Positions 38,351 through 46,895 are shown, numbered from the stretch's first letter. The stretch: 64,000 nucleotides of DNA from Cryobacterium arcticum (GCF_003185895.1 NZ_QHLY01000012.1:1988917-2052916); one strand, 5' to 3'. The notes: generated from the letters alone by a model not told the origin. Numbers and translations: made by a program.

Positions 38351-39142
38351 GTGACCTTTTCCATTGCCTTCGTCGCCGGGGTCACCCCCACCAAATGGAC
38401 GCGCATCTGGGAGTCCCGCCGCCCTGACGTGCCGCTCGAGGTGTTCCGCACCACACCAGAAGACCAGGAAGCCGTGCTGCGGGACAATCGCGCCGACGTG
38501 AGCCTGGTGCGTCTGCCGATCAACGAAGAGGGCCTGAGCCTGATCGCGCTCTACAACGAGATTCCCGTTGTGGTCGTGGCCAAGGACCACTTCGTGGCCG
38601 ACGCCGACAGCGTCGTCGTGGCCGACCTCGTCGACGAGCACCTGCTGCAGGACCCCGACGACGTGCCGGAGTGGCGCGACGTGGCCGTGGAGATCCGCGA
38701 CGGCAGCCGTCGGGCGCTGCCGGCGATGCGCGACTGGGACGAGATCATGGAACAGGTCGCCGGCGGCGTGGGCATCGTCATCGTGCCGCACTCCGTCGCC
38801 CGGCTGTACAGCCGCAAGGACATCGTCTCCCGCCCGATCGAGGACACCGCGGAGAGCCGTATCGCGCTGGCCTGGCGCACCGTGGACACCACCGAAGACG
38901 TGGAAGAGTTCATCGGCATCGTGCGCGGTCGCACCCGCGACAGCTCCCGCACCAATGCCGCGCTTCCCGGTGACGAGCCGGTGAAGAAGGAGAAAAAGAC
39001 CGCGAAGGCGAAGGCGGCCGCGAAGGCTGTGCGCGCCGCCGCGGCCGCCGCGAAGCCGCCCGCACCGCGGAAAGCGCAGAGCGCCGGCCGCACCCGCAAC
39101 ACCCCCAGCCCCAACGCCGGCAAGCGCCGCGGCGGCCGCTGA
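38351..39142 (+). CDS. LysR-type substrate-binding domain protein lacking HTH
   Basis: The 263-residue product begins directly with the effector-binding fold of LysR regulators (FSIAFVAGVTPTKWTRIWESRRPDVPLEV; VLRDNRADVSLVRLP; VVVVAKDHF; MEQVAGGVGIVIVPHSVARLY). There is no N-terminal winged-helix DNA-binding domain. It ends in a strongly basic Lys/Ala/Arg tail (EKKTAKAKAAAKAVRAA) that could bind nucleic acid. I prefer GTG at 38351 because GAGAGG directly abuts the ATG at 38345. It may act with the divergent DUF5997 protein. Confidence 0.8.
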   Translation: MTFSIAFVAGVTPTKWTRIWESRRPDVPLEVFRTTPEDQEAVLRDNRADVSLVRLPINEEGLSLIALYNEIPVVVVAKDHFVADADSVVVADLVDEHLLQDPDDVPEWRDVAVEIRDGSRRALPAMRDWDEIMEQVAGGVGIVIVPHSVARLYSRKDIVSRPIEDTAESRIALAWRTVDTTEDVEEFIGIVRGRTRDSSRTNAALPGDEPVKKEKKTAKAKAAAKAVRAAAAAAKPPAPRKAQSAGRTRNTPSPNAGKRRGGR

Positions 39143-39153
39143 CACCACCTGCA

Positions 39154-39223
39154 CCGAGCTGCCCCGGTACGGACGATTTGCCCCGCCCTACCCGGGCAGC
39201 TCGTCCGCAGGCGGGCAACTCGG
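39154..39223. repeat. Hairpin element, family 1
   Basis: Outer arms CCGAGCTGCCC and GGGCAACTCGG and inner arms CGGACGA and TCGTCCG form a 70-nt hairpin starting 12 nt after the LysR-domain gene and ending 7 nt before the stop of the convergent GyrI-like gene. It probably serves both as terminator. Confidence 0.8.
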
Positions 39224-39229
39224 GGCGAT

Positions 39230-39859
39230 TTACCTGTGCTCGACCGGCTGCCGCACCACGGTCTTGAGTTTCTCCGGCGCCACCCGGCGCGGGTCGCTGA
39301 GGTAGACCTCGTGGTGCCTGCCCCGCTCGCGCAGGCCCGCTGCCGGTAGCACCTCGCCGTGCAGCCGCGCCAGCGCCGGGGCTTCGTCGTCGTAGGAGCC
39401 CACGTGCAGCAGCTGCATGCAGAGGCCCTCGTCGAGCGACTCGATGCGCACCCGGTCGAGGCCCGGCAACGACTTCTTCTTCAGGCGCGCCGCGGCGACG
39501 GCCTCCTCCACCTGCCCGTCACTCACCCAGCCGGGCAGGCTGATCAGCATGGTCCAGCTCCACGCGGCCTTGTCGCGCGCCGTGAACACGGCCATGTCGT
39601 CGGCGTACCAGAGCCCCTCCAACGGGCCCACCACGCTGTCCCGGCCGGCACGCTTGCTGGTGAACTTCAGCGTGTACGCCACCGCGTAGAGCGCCTCGAT
39701 GGCTTCGGTGTAGGCCGGCGCCGAATTCGGATCCCCGCTGCCGTCCACGGCCAGAAACCGCTGCGGCGGCACCGAAACCTCCGCCCAGTCCCGGTTCGTC
39801 GGGGCGTAGAGGGCGCGCAGCGCGCGCTTCACGTCATAGAGCGCATCCCCGGCGGTCAC
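39230..39859 (-). CDS. GyrI-like small-molecule-binding domain protein
   Basis: The 209-residue product has a GyrI/SOUL-type fold: YDVKRALRALYAPTNRDWAEVSVPPQRFLAVDGSGDP, EALYAVAYTLKF, GLWYADDMAVF, WTMLISLPGWV, CMQLLHVGSYDDEAPALARLH. The last segment matches the conserved strand-turn of GyrI-like domains. Stand-alone members bind or hydrolyse cyclopropanyl or other small toxic compounds. The start is GTG, 6 bp after the VOC gene, so the two are probably co-transcribed. Confidence 0.85.
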   Translation of the reverse strand: MTAGDALYDVKRALRALYAPTNRDWAEVSVPPQRFLAVDGSGDPNSAPAYTEAIEALYAVAYTLKFTSKRAGRDSVVGPLEGLWYADDMAVFTARDKAAWSWTMLISLPGWVSDGQVEEAVAAARLKKKSLPGLDRVRIESLDEGLCMQLLHVGSYDDEAPALARLHGEVLPAAGLRERGRHHEVYLSDPRRVAPEKLKTVVRQPVEHR

Positions 39860-39865
39860 CCCGGC

Positions 39866-40252
39866 TCAGTCCTGCAGCACCGAGAGGATGTTGCCGGCCG
39901 GGTCGGTGAACCAGGCGATCCGCGGACCGCCGCCGGTGGCGATGCCCCGCTGATCCTGCTCGAACCCGTCGTACCTCAAGAACTCCACGCCGCGCTCGGC
40001 GAGCACATCCACTGCCTGTTCGATGTCGGCGACGACAAGGTTGAGGACGGTGAAGCCCGCCGGTGCGTGGTCGGGCTTGGGGTAGACGATCACCTCGGCA
40101 CCGCCGGGCAGGACCATGCGCAGCAGGCCCATGCCGCCGTCGCTGACCTCGAGGCCCAGGACCTCGCCGTAGAAGGTGCGGGCAGCGTCGATGTCTGGCA
40201 CCGCAAATCCGCTGAATCCGTTCAGGTACTCCAGGTCGATCGTCGGCATCAT
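39866..40252 (-). CDS. VOC superfamily (glyoxalase/bleomycin-resistance-like) protein
   Basis: The 128-residue product has two beta-alpha-beta-beta-beta modules: GFSGFAVPDIDAARTFYGEVLGLEVS and FTVLNLVVADIEQAVDVLAERGVEF, ending IAWFTDPAGNILSVLQD. Glu/His metal-ligand positions are only partly recognisable, so enzymatic versus binding function is open. Two ATG codons are adjacent; AAGGAG fits the second (40249) slightly better. It forms a pair with the GyrI-like gene. Confidence 0.88.
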   Translation of the reverse strand: MMPTIDLEYLNGFSGFAVPDIDAARTFYGEVLGLEVSDGGMGLLRMVLPGGAEVIVYPKPDHAPAGFTVLNLVVADIEQAVDVLAERGVEFLRYDGFEQDQRGIATGGGPRIAWFTDPAGNILSVLQD

Positions 40253-40298
40253 CGGCTCCTTCGGGAATTGATTGAATTCTAGGGACGGACCGCCCCGG

Positions 40299-41141
40299 TC
40301 AGCGCGAGCTGATCGACGCGAACTTACGGATGCATAGTGGCACGAACACTACGAGCAGCACGACCACTCCGATCAACACGGTCAGCACCGGGTTCTGCAG
40401 CGTCCAGACATCCGGCACCGGGGCGCTGCCCTCGTTGCCGAACAGTTCCCTGGCCGCCTGCACCAGAGCCGACACCGGGTTGTACTCCGCGAAGGTCTTC
40501 AGCGGCCCCGGCAGTGTTTCGATCGGCACGAACGCGTTGGAGATGAAGGTGATCGGGAACAGGATGATGAACGACGCATTGTTGATCACCTCCGGCGAGC
40601 GCACGCTCATGCCCAGCAGCGCCATCACCCAGCTGAAGGCGTAACTGAACAGCAGCAGCAACGCGAGACCGGCGAAGAATTCGCCCATCGACGAGTTCAC
40701 CCGCCAGCCCACCAGGAACCCGGTGGCCATCATGATGATCATCGAGATGGTGTTCAGTACCAGGTCGCCGTTGGTGCGGCCCACGAGCACGGCGGATGAG
40801 CTCATCGGCAGGCTGCGGAACCTGTCGATGATGCCGTCCTTGAGGTCTTGGGCCATGGCCGAGCCCGAGAAGGTGGAGCCGAACACCACAGTCTGGGCGA
40901 AGATGCCGGCCATCAGGAACTGAACGTAATCGGTGCCCTGCACAGCGATGGCTCCCGCGTACACCTGGCTGAACAGCAGCACGAACATGATCGGCTGGAT
41001 GACGGCGAAGACCAGCATGTCGGGGGTGCGCTTGATCTTGATGAGGTTGCGCTTGGTGGTCGTCCAGCCGTCGGAGAGCCAGAGCGACAGTGGGTTCCAG
41101 TTCGGCGGAGCGAGAAGCGGCCGTTCGGCAGTCGTGGTCAT
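40299..41141 (-). CDS. ABC-2 type exporter permease (DrrB-like)
   Basis: The 280-residue product has six predicted membrane helices and the family features RNLIKIKRTPDMLVFAVIQPIMFVLLF, the loop AQDLKDGIIDRFRSLPMSSSAVLVGR and the late helix after FVPIETLPGPLKTFAEYNPVSALV. This is the daunorubicin-resistance DrrB type of drug exporter permease. The start overlaps the ATPase stop (ATGA), so the subunits are co-translated. Expression is probably controlled by the divergent TetR regulator. Confidence 0.92.
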   Translation of the reverse strand: MTTTAERPLLAPPNWNPLSLWLSDGWTTTKRNLIKIKRTPDMLVFAVIQPIMFVLLFSQVYAGAIAVQGTDYVQFLMAGIFAQTVVFGSTFSGSAMAQDLKDGIIDRFRSLPMSSSAVLVGRTNGDLVLNTISMIIMMATGFLVGWRVNSSMGEFFAGLALLLLFSYAFSWVMALLGMSVRSPEVINNASFIILFPITFISNAFVPIETLPGPLKTFAEYNPVSALVQAARELFGNEGSAPVPDVWTLQNPVLTVLIGVVVLLVVFVPLCIRKFASISSR

Positions 41142-42133
41142 TTCACCTTCTCCAACTTGTCGTCTTCGTTCTCGTCTGCGGCTTTGTCGGCCTTGTGCCC
41201 GGTGAGCTTGAGGAACACGTCATCGAGGGTCGGGCGGCGCATCCCGGCATCGTGCAACTCGACGCCGGCGCTTCTCAGGTCGGCGAGCACATGCTGCAGG
41301 GCGGGCGGGCCGTCGGTGACGGCCACGTCGAGTCCGCGTCGGTCGTTGGAGACCTGCGGATCCCCGGCGCCGTAGCGGGCGAGCACTTGGAACGCGGCGT
41401 CGCTGTCAGCGGCGTCGACGAGGGCGACCACCACCCGGTGACCGCCGACCTGCGCCTTCAGTTCGTCCGAGGTGCCCTCGGCGATCACCTTGCCGTCGTC
41501 GATCACGGCGATGCTGTCGGCCAGCTGGTCGGCCTCCTCGAGGTACTGGGTGGTGAGCAGCACCGTGGTGCCACTCTCGACCAGCCGGTTGATCACGCCC
41601 CACAACGCCATCCGGCTGCGCGGGTCGAGGCCCGTGGTCGGTTCGTCGAGGAAGAGGATCTTGGGATTGAACACCAGGGCGCCGGCCAGGTCGATGCGTC
41701 GCCGCATGCCGCCGGAGAACCCCTTCACCGGCCGGTTGCCCGCTGCGGTCAGTTCGAACAGGTCGATGAGTTCCTGCGCCCGCCGTCTTGAGGCGGCGCC
41801 GCCCAGGTGATAGAGCCGCCCGACCATCTCGAGGTTCTCAAATCCGGTGAGGTTCTCGTCGACCGCCGCGTATTGCCCGGACACCCCGATGATGCGGCGC
41901 ACGGCCTTCGGGTCGTCGAGCACGTTGATGCCGTCGACGATGGCCGTGCCGGCGTCGGGCTTGATGAGCGTGGTGAGGATCTTGACCACTGTGGTCTTGC
42001 CGGCGCCGTTCGGGCCGAGGATCGCCTTGACCGTGCCGCGTGGCACCTGCAGGTCGAGCCCGGCCAGCGCGTGCACCGGCCCGCTTTTGGATTTGTACAT
42101 TTTGGTCAGCCCGGAGGCTTCGATTATCGTCAT
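41138..42133 (-). CDS. ABC exporter ATPase (DrrA-like)
   Basis: The 331-residue product has Walker A GPNGAGKTT, Q-loop, signature FSGGMRRRIDLA, Walker B ILFLDEPTTGLDP, H-loop LLTTQYLEEAD, and the DrrA-type C-terminal extension (RRPTLDDVFLKLTGHKA). It energises the DrrB-like permease encoded next. AGGGG lies about 7 bases before the ATG at 42133. The frame continues upstream into the operator region without a plausible start. The 19-bp palindrome is 36 bp before the start, so repression by TetR is likely. Confidence 0.93.
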   Translation of the reverse strand: MTIIEASGLTKMYKSKSGPVHALAGLDLQVPRGTVKAILGPNGAGKTTVVKILTTLIKPDAGTAIVDGINVLDDPKAVRRIIGVSGQYAAVDENLTGFENLEMVGRLYHLGGAASRRRAQELIDLFELTAAGNRPVKGFSGGMRRRIDLAGALVFNPKILFLDEPTTGLDPRSRMALWGVINRLVESGTTVLLTTQYLEEADQLADSIAVIDDGKVIAEGTSDELKAQVGGHRVVVALVDAADSDAAFQVLARYGAGDPQVSNDRRGLDVAVTDGPPALQHVLADLRSAGVELHDAGMRRPTLDDVFLKLTGHKADKAADENEDDKLEKVK

Positions 42134-42168
42134 GCCGTGCCCCTGCCAGAATCGGTGGCTATGATCGA

Positions 42169-42187
42169 ATGTGTACGTTGTACACAT
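42169..42187. promoter_or_regulatory. 19-bp palindromic operator between exporter and TetR genes
   Basis: Perfect 8-bp arms ATGTGTAC and GTACACAT are separated by GTT. The site lies in the 87-bp gap between the divergent ABC exporter and TetR genes, where an autorepressing TetR protein normally binds. This is the clearest operator in the window. Confidence 0.8.
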
Positions 42188-42220
42188 AATGAGCTTTAAT
42201 CGTAACGAAACGGATGCGCG

Positions 42221-42862
42221 GTGACAACGGGTATCGGGAATTCTCCGGGGCGAACTTCGTACCGGCATGGCGACCTGCGCCGGGCCCTGATCGGGGCCGG
42301 CGTCACCCTCGCCCAGGAGGGCGGGCCGAACGCCGTGGTGCTGCGGGAGGCGACCCGCCGGGTCGGGGTCTCCCCCAACGCCGCCTACCGGCACTTCGCG
42401 GACCGTCAGGCGCTGCTCGACGCCGTGTGCTCGCACTGCCAGGCGCTCGTGGCCAGGGCCATCGAGGCCGATCAGGCCACGGTGCCGCCCACTGACTCAA
42501 TCGAGTCAGCCCGGCTGCGATTCCGCGCCGTCGGCACCGGTTACCTGAGATTCGCGCTCGAGGAACCCGGCCAGTTCCAGACGGCGTTCTCGGCGTCATC
42601 CGACATGGAGAGCGCCACCAGTGCGGCCCGGGCCGGCGACAGCGGTTTCACGCCGTTCCAGCTGCTCACCCTGGCCCTCGACGACCTCGTCGCCGTGGGG
42701 TTACTGCCGGCCGAGCGCCGGCCCGCCACCGAGTTCCTGGCCTGGTCGGCGGTGCACGGGCTGGCCGAGTTGTTCATCGACGGGCCACTGCGGGCGCTGC
42801 CGGACTCGGTGAAGCAGGATCTGATCACCCGGGTGGTCGACATGGTGGAGCAGGGCCTCTAG
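42221..42862 (+). CDS. TetR-family repressor of the ABC exporter
   Basis: The 213-residue product has a TetR N-terminal DNA-binding domain (YRHGDLRRALIGAGVTLAQEGGPNAVVLREATRRVGVSPNAAYRHFADRQALLDAV), recognition helix VSPNAAYRHF. The C-terminal ligand-binding region is of the TetR_C_33-like type (YLRFALEEPGQFQTAFS; ATEFLAWSAVHGLAELFIDGPL). The start is GTG at 42221; its ribosome binding site is weak. It is divergent from the exporter and separated from it by the palindrome at 42169, so it most likely represses both promoters until a drug binds. Confidence 0.92.
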   Translation: MTTGIGNSPGRTSYRHGDLRRALIGAGVTLAQEGGPNAVVLREATRRVGVSPNAAYRHFADRQALLDAVCSHCQALVARAIEADQATVPPTDSIESARLRFRAVGTGYLRFALEEPGQFQTAFSASSDMESATSAARAGDSGFTPFQLLTLALDDLVAVGLLPAERRPATEFLAWSAVHGLAELFIDGPLRALPDSVKQDLITRVVDMVEQGL

Positions 42863-42879
42863 CAGTACCTCTAGCGCGG

Positions 42880-43887
42880 TCAGGAGGCGATGTCCGAGGC
42901 GGCCGTGCCCACTTCGTAGTCGCCGTTCGGCGACCAGTCGATGTACAAGTTGGACGCACCCAGCGCCGGCGTCTGCCCGTCGGCGTAGAAGCTGAGGTCA
43001 CTCGTCCAGTAGAGCCGCACGCCGGCGGTGGCGAACTCGTCGACGCCCACGCAGGTCGACAGATAGTGCCCGTCGTCCACCATCAGCAGCAGGCAGATGT
43101 CGTCTGTCCCAGCCCGGGCCACGTAGTACGGGGATTCCGGCCTCGGTCCGGACGGATCCCACATCACGCTGGCCAGCTTGCGCACCGATGACCGGTCGAA
43201 GGACGACGGCAGCGGGATGCCCGGGGTGTCGGTGACGACCTGGGTGCGGTCGAAGACCCCCAGGGCGGGCACTGTGCTCGCGTTCAGCGGCTCGGCCGGG
43301 CTGGGGGCCGGCGGGTCCGCGGTTCTCAACGGGGTCACCGCCTCGGCCAGTTGACCGCCGATGACGATGCCGACCAGCACGGCGGCGGCGGCGAACGCTC
43401 CCCGACGCCAGGCCCGCCCGCGTGAAGCGAATAGCCCCGGTTCGGCGGGTGGCCCCGGTTCGGTCGGCGGGGCGGGCTGGGCCGGTGGGGCGGGCCGGGG
43501 CAGCGCGTCCGCTGCGGCCGGCGGCTCGGGTTGCCGTGCCGGCCCGTGCCCTCCGGCGAGCGCCCGGCCGGCACCGATGTAGGCCGAGACGACGGCGGCG
43601 TCGATGGCCGTTCGCTCGCGGGCGATGTCGGCCTCCAGCTGACGGAGGTCCTGGGCACGGGCCGGGTTGCTGGCGTCGCCGGCATCCGCCTCGAACCGGC
43701 GTTGCTGCAGTGCCCGTAACTCGGCCTGCGGCGCTGCCCTGCCGCTGGGGGCCGCGTCATTCGGGTGCGACGACCACCAGAGAGCATCCAGGACGTCCCA
43801 GTGCCCGCGGTGCTGGGCGCGCACGCTCTCGAGGAACCCGGGATCGGTCAACGCCCGTTCATATGGGTCATCCTGCGTGTTCTCCAC
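42880..43887 (-). CDS. Membrane protein of a tandem paralogous pair (DALWW family), copy A
   Basis: The 335-residue product has an N-terminal cytoplasmic region (DPGFLESVRAQHRGHWDVLDALWWSSHP, then a coiled coil LRALQQRRFEADAGDASNPARAQDLRQLE), a Pro/Ala linker, one membrane helix (about residue 165-185) and an extracellular domain. That domain contains SPYYVARAGTDDICLLLMVDDGHYLSTC with two cysteines. The next gene upstream has the same layout. I chose GTG at 43887 because GGGGG lies 8 bases upstream and it aligns with the paralogue's start. No family name is known to me. Confidence 0.75.
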   Translation of the reverse strand: MENTQDDPYERALTDPGFLESVRAQHRGHWDVLDALWWSSHPNDAAPSGRAAPQAELRALQQRRFEADAGDASNPARAQDLRQLEADIARERTAIDAAVVSAYIGAGRALAGGHGPARQPEPPAAADALPRPAPPAQPAPPTEPGPPAEPGLFASRGRAWRRGAFAAAAVLVGIVIGGQLAEAVTPLRTADPPAPSPAEPLNASTVPALGVFDRTQVVTDTPGIPLPSSFDRSSVRKLASVMWDPSGPRPESPYYVARAGTDDICLLLMVDDGHYLSTCVGVDEFATAGVRLYWTSDLSFYADGQTPALGASNLYIDWSPNGDYEVGTAASDIAS

Positions 43888-43928
43888 CAATGAAACCCCC
43901 ATCATTGTTGGCGACATCCTGGCACACG

Positions 43929-44954
43929 TTATGGGGTATTGGTCTGGCGCCCCGATCCGCGCGTCTCAATACTGGAATCCCGTAGCCAGGCGACAGTGAT
44001 GTCGAGCACCATCGGCACGGTGCCATCGTCCGCCGCCGGCAGGATGTCGGTGCTCTGCCAGGACAGCCGCAATCCCGCCGACGGGTACTCGGCGTCGTGC
44101 GCGCAGGTCGCCAGATAGCCGCTGCCCTCCGGCACGGCCACCAGGCAGATCATCCGGTCGGCGCCCCGCACCGCGTAGTAGGGCGAGTCGGTAACCCCGT
44201 TGCCGTCGGCGTCGGTGAACCCGGCCGACCCGAGGTACCGGAAGGTGGCCGGATCGAAGACTTCCGGCAGCGGCGTCAGGGGCCGATCGATGGACGTCTG
44301 CGGCCGGCCGAAGACCTGCGCGGCCAACAACGGCTGTGTGGTCGCCGGCACCGCCCCGGCGGAGGACATCTGCGGCGGCTCTGTCGTCGGCGCCGGAGTC
44401 GGTTCCGCGGCGCCGGGCAGGCTGCCGGCGCTCAGCAGGCTGCCCGCCGCGACGCCGACCACGAGCGCCAACGCCACGCTCAGACCCACCAGCCAGCCTC
44501 GCCGCGCACGAGCGGGCGCTGGCCTGGCAGCGGGCACCCGGTCACGCGGTCCTTCGGGCTCGGCCGGCGCCGCCTGGTGAGCATCCTCGGTCGCCGGGCG
44601 CACCTCCAGCGAGGGTGCGGCCAAGCGCTCGCGGAGGTCGCTGGCAACCCGCACGGCCTCGGCGATGGCCGTTGTCTCCCCACGGATCTCCTCTTCCAGC
44701 CGGCGAAGCTCCACCGCAACGGCCGCATTGCCGGCCGCGTCACCGTCTTCGGCGAACAACCGGCGTTGCAGGGCGCGCAGACGAATCGCGGGCGACGGGG
44801 CGCCGCCGGGTGCATCAAGATCGGGATGCTCTAGCCACCAGAGCGCATCCGCCACCGCCCAGCGGCCGTGATGAGCCGCCGCCACCGCTCGGAGAAAGCC
44901 CGGGTCATTCCGGGCTTGCTCGGACGGATCGTTGTCGTTCGGCGCCTGTGCCAC
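43929..44954 (-). CDS. Membrane protein of a tandem paralogous pair (DALWW family), copy B
   Basis: The 341-residue product is co-linear with copy A: NDPGFLRAVAAAHHGRWAVADALWWLEHP, coiled coil (LRALQRRLFAEDGDAAGNAAVAVELRRLEEEI), linker, membrane helix (about residues 170-192, GWLVGLSVALALVVGVAAGSLL) and an exodomain with SPYYAVRGADRMICLVAVPEGSGYLATC. The start is GTG at 44954; the frame is open further upstream but that sequence does not match copy A. The conserved DALWW block inside the cell and the disulfide-type Cys pair outside suggest a signalling or sensing role, which is speculative. Confidence 0.72.
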   Translation of the reverse strand: MAQAPNDNDPSEQARNDPGFLRAVAAAHHGRWAVADALWWLEHPDLDAPGGAPSPAIRLRALQRRLFAEDGDAAGNAAVAVELRRLEEEIRGETTAIAEAVRVASDLRERLAAPSLEVRPATEDAHQAAPAEPEGPRDRVPAARPAPARARRGWLVGLSVALALVVGVAAGSLLSAGSLPGAAEPTPAPTTEPPQMSSAGAVPATTQPLLAAQVFGRPQTSIDRPLTPLPEVFDPATFRYLGSAGFTDADGNGVTDSPYYAVRGADRMICLVAVPEGSGYLATCAHDAEYPSAGLRLSWQSTDILPAADDGTVPMVLDITVAWLRDSSIETRGSGRQTNTP

Positions 44955-45075
44955 CTGGATTCCGCTCGTCGGGGTGACATCCTGCCACGATCGCCTCGTT
45001 CCGGCGGTGGGTGCGAGCACTGGCCGGGCACCCGGCGACGGCGGTATCGTGATCGCGAACCGATGGAGGATCCTG

Positions 45076-45429
45076 ATGGCCGAACAACCCGACACCGTGG
45101 ATGCGTACATCGCCTCGTTTCCCGCCGAGGTGCAGCCGGTGCTGACCGGCATCCGGCAGTCGATCCTGGCGGGGGCGCCCGGTGCCACCGAATCGATCAG
45201 TTACGGCATGCCGACGGTGTCGCTGGGCGGCCACCTCGTGGTGTACTTCGCCGGCTGGAAGCGGCACGTGGCCCTGTACTCGATCCCCGGGCTCGACCCC
45301 GACCTCGAAGCCGAGGTGGCGCCCTACCGGGCAGCGAAGGACACCGTGCAGTTCTCGCTGGCGAAGCCGGTGCCCTACGACCTGATCGAGCGGGTGACGG
45401 CCGTCCTGGTCGGGTTGCGCGCGGGGTAG
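45076..45429 (+). CDS. DUF1801 family protein
   Basis: The 117-residue product matches the DUF1801/YdhG-like fold: TVDAYIASFPAEVQPVLTGIRQSILAGAPGATESISYGMPTV, then LVVYFAGWKRHVALYSIPG and VQFSLAKPVPYDLIERVTAVLV. Members have been linked to iron handling in Firmicutes, but most are uncharacterised. GGAGG lies 7 bases before the ATG. Upstream is the divergent DALWW pair. Confidence 0.88.
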   Translation: MAEQPDTVDAYIASFPAEVQPVLTGIRQSILAGAPGATESISYGMPTVSLGGHLVVYFAGWKRHVALYSIPGLDPDLEAEVAPYRAAKDTVQFSLAKPVPYDLIERVTAVLVGLRAG

Positions 45430-45477
45430 CGCCCCAGCGGCATTGGCGCCGGCGCACCATAGTGGCAGGATGCCCGC

Positions 45478-46179
45478 ATGGCTGCGACGGGTGAGCGGCA
45501 GGCGGACCCGGGCGGGGAGCGTCTGGCGCGCTGGCAGCAGGTCGTGGACGTGCCGCTCGACGTCGCCGCGCTGGTCTTCCTGATCGCCTATTCGTGGAAG
45601 GTGATCGCGCAGGTCGACACCTTCACCGACCTCTGGCTCGGCGTGCTGATCCTGGTCAGCTGGGCGCTGTTCCCGCTGAGTTACCTCGTCGAGGTGATGC
45701 TCGCCAACCGACACTGGTACTGGGTCCAGCGTCATCCGTTCGAGTTGCTGGTCGTACTGGTCCCGCTCTTACGGCCGTTGCGGCTCCTGCGGGTGGTGGC
45801 CAAGAGTCGGGTCTTCGCCCACTCCGCTGGCACCGCGTTCCGGGCTGCGGTCCTGGTCTACCTCTCGGGGGCCGCCGTGCTGGTCACCTACATCGCCGCG
45901 CTTGCGGTGCTCGATGCCGAGAGCAGCGACCCCGACGCCAACATCACCAGCTTTGGCGATGCGATCTGGTGGTCGTTCGTCACCATCACCACGGTCGGCT
46001 ACGGCGACTTCACGCCGCTCACCCTGCGCGGCCGAGTCATCGCCTGCGTGCTCATGCTCGGCGGCGTCGCGGTGCTCGGCCTGGTCACCGCCACGCTGTC
46101 ATCCTGGATCGTGCAGCGGGTGGATGCCCTCGAAAAGAAGCGCGACCGGCAGGCCGCAGGTGATCCCGCCGACGAATAG
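45478..46179 (+). CDS. Voltage-sensor-like potassium channel
   Basis: The 233-residue product has about six membrane segments. The S4-like segment LLRPLRLLRVVAKSR carries regularly spaced arginines. The pore helix and selectivity filter read SFVTITTVGYGDFTPLT (TVGYGD is the K+ signature), followed by the inner helix ACVLMLGGVAVLGLVTATL and a short basic tail (EKKRDRQ). No RCK/TrkA domain is attached. It probably sets membrane potential or K+ flux. Regulation is not evident. It is a single gene, 48 bp after DUF1801. Confidence 0.9.
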   Translation: MAATGERQADPGGERLARWQQVVDVPLDVAALVFLIAYSWKVIAQVDTFTDLWLGVLILVSWALFPLSYLVEVMLANRHWYWVQRHPFELLVVLVPLLRPLRLLRVVAKSRVFAHSAGTAFRAAVLVYLSGAAVLVTYIAALAVLDAESSDPDANITSFGDAIWWSFVTITTVGYGDFTPLTLRGRVIACVLMLGGVAVLGLVTATLSSWIVQRVDALEKKRDRQAAGDPADE

Positions 46180-46380
46180 GGCCAGCGGGGCGGGAATGAT
46201 ACACTCTTTGGATACCCTGAACGAACCGCTGTGCCATTTTCAGTTGCGTGTTGTATCCAGTGAACTGTCCTGGGTGCGTCGAATCGACTGTCGCAGCACC
46301 GCGGTGAAGCATGTCTGCGCCCCGCGCAGGCATCCGGGTGATACGTCAACCACGCTCAACGAATTATGAGGCTGCATCAG

Positions 46381-46881
46381 ATGATTTTCGAAGTCGGCGA
46401 GACCGTCGTCTATCCCCACCACGGCGCAGCAACGATCACCGCGGTCGAGACCCGCACGATCAAGGGCGTAGAGAAGCGCTACATCACGCTCACCGTGCAC
46501 CAGAGTGACTTGGCCATCAACCTGCCGATCGACAACGCCGAGCTCGTCGGCGTTCGCGACGTCATCGACGCCGCCGGTGTCGAGGCCGTCTTCGACGTGC
46601 TCCGCAGCGACGTCGAAGAAGAGCCGAGCAACTGGTCGCGTCGGTACAAGGCAAACACCGAGAAGATGGGCAGCGGCAGCGTCTACCGCGTCAGCGAGGT
46701 CGTTCGCGACCTGTGGCGCCGCGACCGCATCTCCGGCGTGTCCGCCGGTGAGAAGCGGATGCTCATCAAGGCCCGCCAGGTTCTCGTCTCCGAGCTCGCG
46801 CTCGCGCAGAAGTCCACCGAAGAAGAAGCCTTCGTGACCCTCGACGACGTGCTGAACGCCAGCGTCGCCGAAGTCGCTTAA
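46381..46881 (+). CDS. carD: CarD-type RNA polymerase-binding transcription factor
   Basis: The 166-residue product has the N-terminal RNA-polymerase-interaction domain ([42 protein letters not shown]) and a C-terminal helical DNA-binding domain ([53 protein letters not shown] region). In mycobacteria CarD binds RpoB, stabilises open promoter complexes and is essential. GAGG lies 9 bases before the ATG at 46381; a start five codons earlier is possible. The 200 bp upstream should carry its promoter, but I find no clear boxes. Confidence 0.93.
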   Translation: MIFEVGETVVYPHHGAATITAVETRTIKGVEKRYITLTVHQSDLAINLPIDNAELVGVRDVIDAAGVEAVFDVLRSDVEEEPSNWSRRYKANTEKMGSGSVYRVSEVVRDLWRRDRISGVSAGEKRMLIKARQVLVSELALAQKSTEEEAFVTLDDVLNASVAEVA

Positions 46882-46895
46882 CAGTTCCACTGCAC

